In this document: positions 5,805-6,621 of the stretch, one piece after another
Position numbering within the stretch: the stretch's first letter is position 1
Layout of the letters: each line of letters opens with the position of its first letter
NCBI GenBank assembly: GCA_964430695.1
Contig: CAYSFO010000057.1
Location: 1 to 6,621 of the forward strand
Direction of reading: 5' to 3'
Length of the DNA: 6,621 nucleotides
From: MGBC108787 sp964430695
Lineage (GTDB): Bacteria > Bacillota_I > Bacilli_A > RF39 > UBA660
Translations under genes and position numbers: made by a program
Notes under the pieces: generated by a model
Seen by the model: the letters and a program-made list of their open reading frames with translations, nothing else
Databases searched by the model: none
What the model was told of the DNA's origin: nothing

Positions 5805-6621
5805 TTATTTTTCTAATTTTTCTTTTAGAATTTCTTTTGTGATAACAGGATTTGCTTTACCTCTCGTATTTTTCATTACTTGACCAACAAAGTAATCAAA
5901 TAGGTTATCTTTTCCATTCTTGTATTGTTCTACTTGGCTTGGATTTTCTTCTAAAATGGTTGTAATTAATGTTTCTAATTCTCCTTTATCAGAAATTTGA
6001 GCCATATCACTACTTATATATGATTTTGGTTCTTTCTTTTCCTCTATAGCTTTATGGAATATTTCTTTGGCTTGTTTAGAAGAGATGGTTCCTTTGGCTA
6101 CTTCATCAATAATTTGTTTTAAAAGCGTTGGTGTTAGGTAAAACTCTTTAAGAGAACTATCGTCTTTATTTATTTCACCTAAAATTTGTGTTGTTAGCCA
6201 GTTAGAAGCTGTTTTAGCATCAATACCTATTGCAATACATTCTTCAAAATATTCAGCATATTCACGTTCTTTTACGATAACTTTTGCATCATATTCGCTT
6301 AAGCCAAATTCATTTATATATTTCTCTTTTCGCTCTAGAGCAAGAAGTGGAATCTCTTTTTTAATCTCTTCTATCCATTCTTTACTTATTTTGAATTTAG
6401 GTAAGTTTGGATCAACGAAGTATTTATAATCGATGGCATCTACTTTACTTCTCATGTAAATTGTTGTGCCACTTTCTTCATCCCAACGACGAGTTTGTTG
6501 TTCCATTTTGTCATATTCACCAGATTCTTTTAACTCGGTTTGACGTTTAATTTCATAGTTAATTGAATCTCTAACACCACCGAAAGAATTGACGTTTTTG
6601 ATTTCGATTTTTGTTCCCCAA
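5805..6621 (-). CDS. gatB: Aspartyl/glutamyl-tRNA amidotransferase subunit B, C-terminal part (5' end off the window)
   Basis: GatB binds misacylated Asp-tRNA-Asn or Glu-tRNA-Gln and, within GatCAB, phosphorylates the side chain and amidates it with ammonia from GatA. The visible 271 residues begin WGTKIEIKNVNSF, a hallmark of the GatB catalytic domain, which normally lies near the middle of a roughly 475-aa protein. QTRRWDEESGTT, MRSK and DYKYFVDPNLP follow in the usual order. The helical domain comes next, then the YqeY-like tRNA-binding tail with AKGTISSKQAKEIF, QISDKGELE, ENPSQVEQYKNGK and VGQVMKNTRGKANP. The frame is open to the right edge, so the ATG at 6506 is internal and not the start. 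It ends in TAA with no insertion or frameshift. It implies indirect synthesis of Asn- and/or Gln-tRNA. Upstream genes (gatA, gatC) would lie to the right. Confidence 0.97.
   Translation of the reverse strand, partial: WGTKIEIKNVNSFGGVRDSINYEIKRQTELKESGEYDKMEQQTRRWDEESGTTIYMRSKVDAIDYKYFVDPNLPKFKISKEWIEEIKKEIPLLALERKEKYINEFGLSEYDAKVIVKEREYAEYFEECIAIGIDAKTASNWLTTQILGEINKDDSSLKEFYLTPTLLKQIIDEVAKGTISSKQAKEIFHKAIEEKKEPKSYISSDMAQISDKGELETLITTILEENPSQVEQYKNGKDNLFDYFVGQVMKNTRGKANPVITKEILKEKLEK

Noticed and set aside
4868..5816. Plus-strand open frames opposite the lipoprotein operon (for example 4868-5113, 5038-5229, 5634-5816)
   Set aside because: They are short, antisense to convincing genes and rich in Phe/Leu/Ser as expected for a shadow frame.

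Overview
The window is strongly A+T-rich bacterial DNA with every recognisable gene on the minus strand. Stops are TAA or TAG, tryptophan is TGG, and Shine-Dalgarno sites are clear. With a GatB C-terminus at the right edge, this suggests a low-GC Firmicute, possibly one of the uncultured gut Bacilli/Mollicutes-adjacent lineages. That placement is inferred from composition and protein flavour only.

Right to left, i.e. in the direction of transcription: (1) 6621-5805, the C-terminal part of gatB, running off the right edge. (2) 5770-4770, a likely two-gene operon of a lipoprotein with two BLIP/SmpA-like repeats and a small two-TM protein resembling DUF3592. It has a -10 box just past gatB and ends in a hairpin at 4736-4763. 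(3) 4676-3951, a stand-alone 241-aa protein of unknown function with a good extended -10 promoter and its own terminator-like hairpin. Its N-terminus vaguely recalls H-x-T ADP-ribosyltransferase folds. (4) About 3800-2459, an IS200/IS605-type insertion with tnpB but no visible tnpA. TnpB keeps all three RuvC acidic residues and the four zinc cysteines. A structured omega-RNA-like segment follows the gene, and an inverted repeat at the other end would bury the tnpB ribosome binding site in read-through transcripts. (5) 2400-1528, an unrecognised single-pass membrane protein. (6) 1487 to the left edge, a HerA/DUF87-type hexameric ATPase with an N-terminal HAS-barrel, transcribed from its own extended -10 promoter.

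The most striking observation is that the HerA gene is interrupted by one in-frame TAA, exactly where the Walker B catalytic glutamate codon (GAA) is expected. The reading frame resumes at once with the family's A-H-R-Y sequence and runs to the window edge, so one substitution (or a base-call error) separates it from an intact gene. The second is the tnpB module: intact nuclease, candidate omega-RNA, an 8-bp dyad just outside the right end that could stop the guide RNA, and a leader hairpin with a candidate promoter inside it.

No complete new multi-gene system is evident. The HerA ATPase, its membrane-protein neighbour and the lone 241-aa protein are the best candidates for accessory or defence-related functions, but nothing in the sequence proves it.
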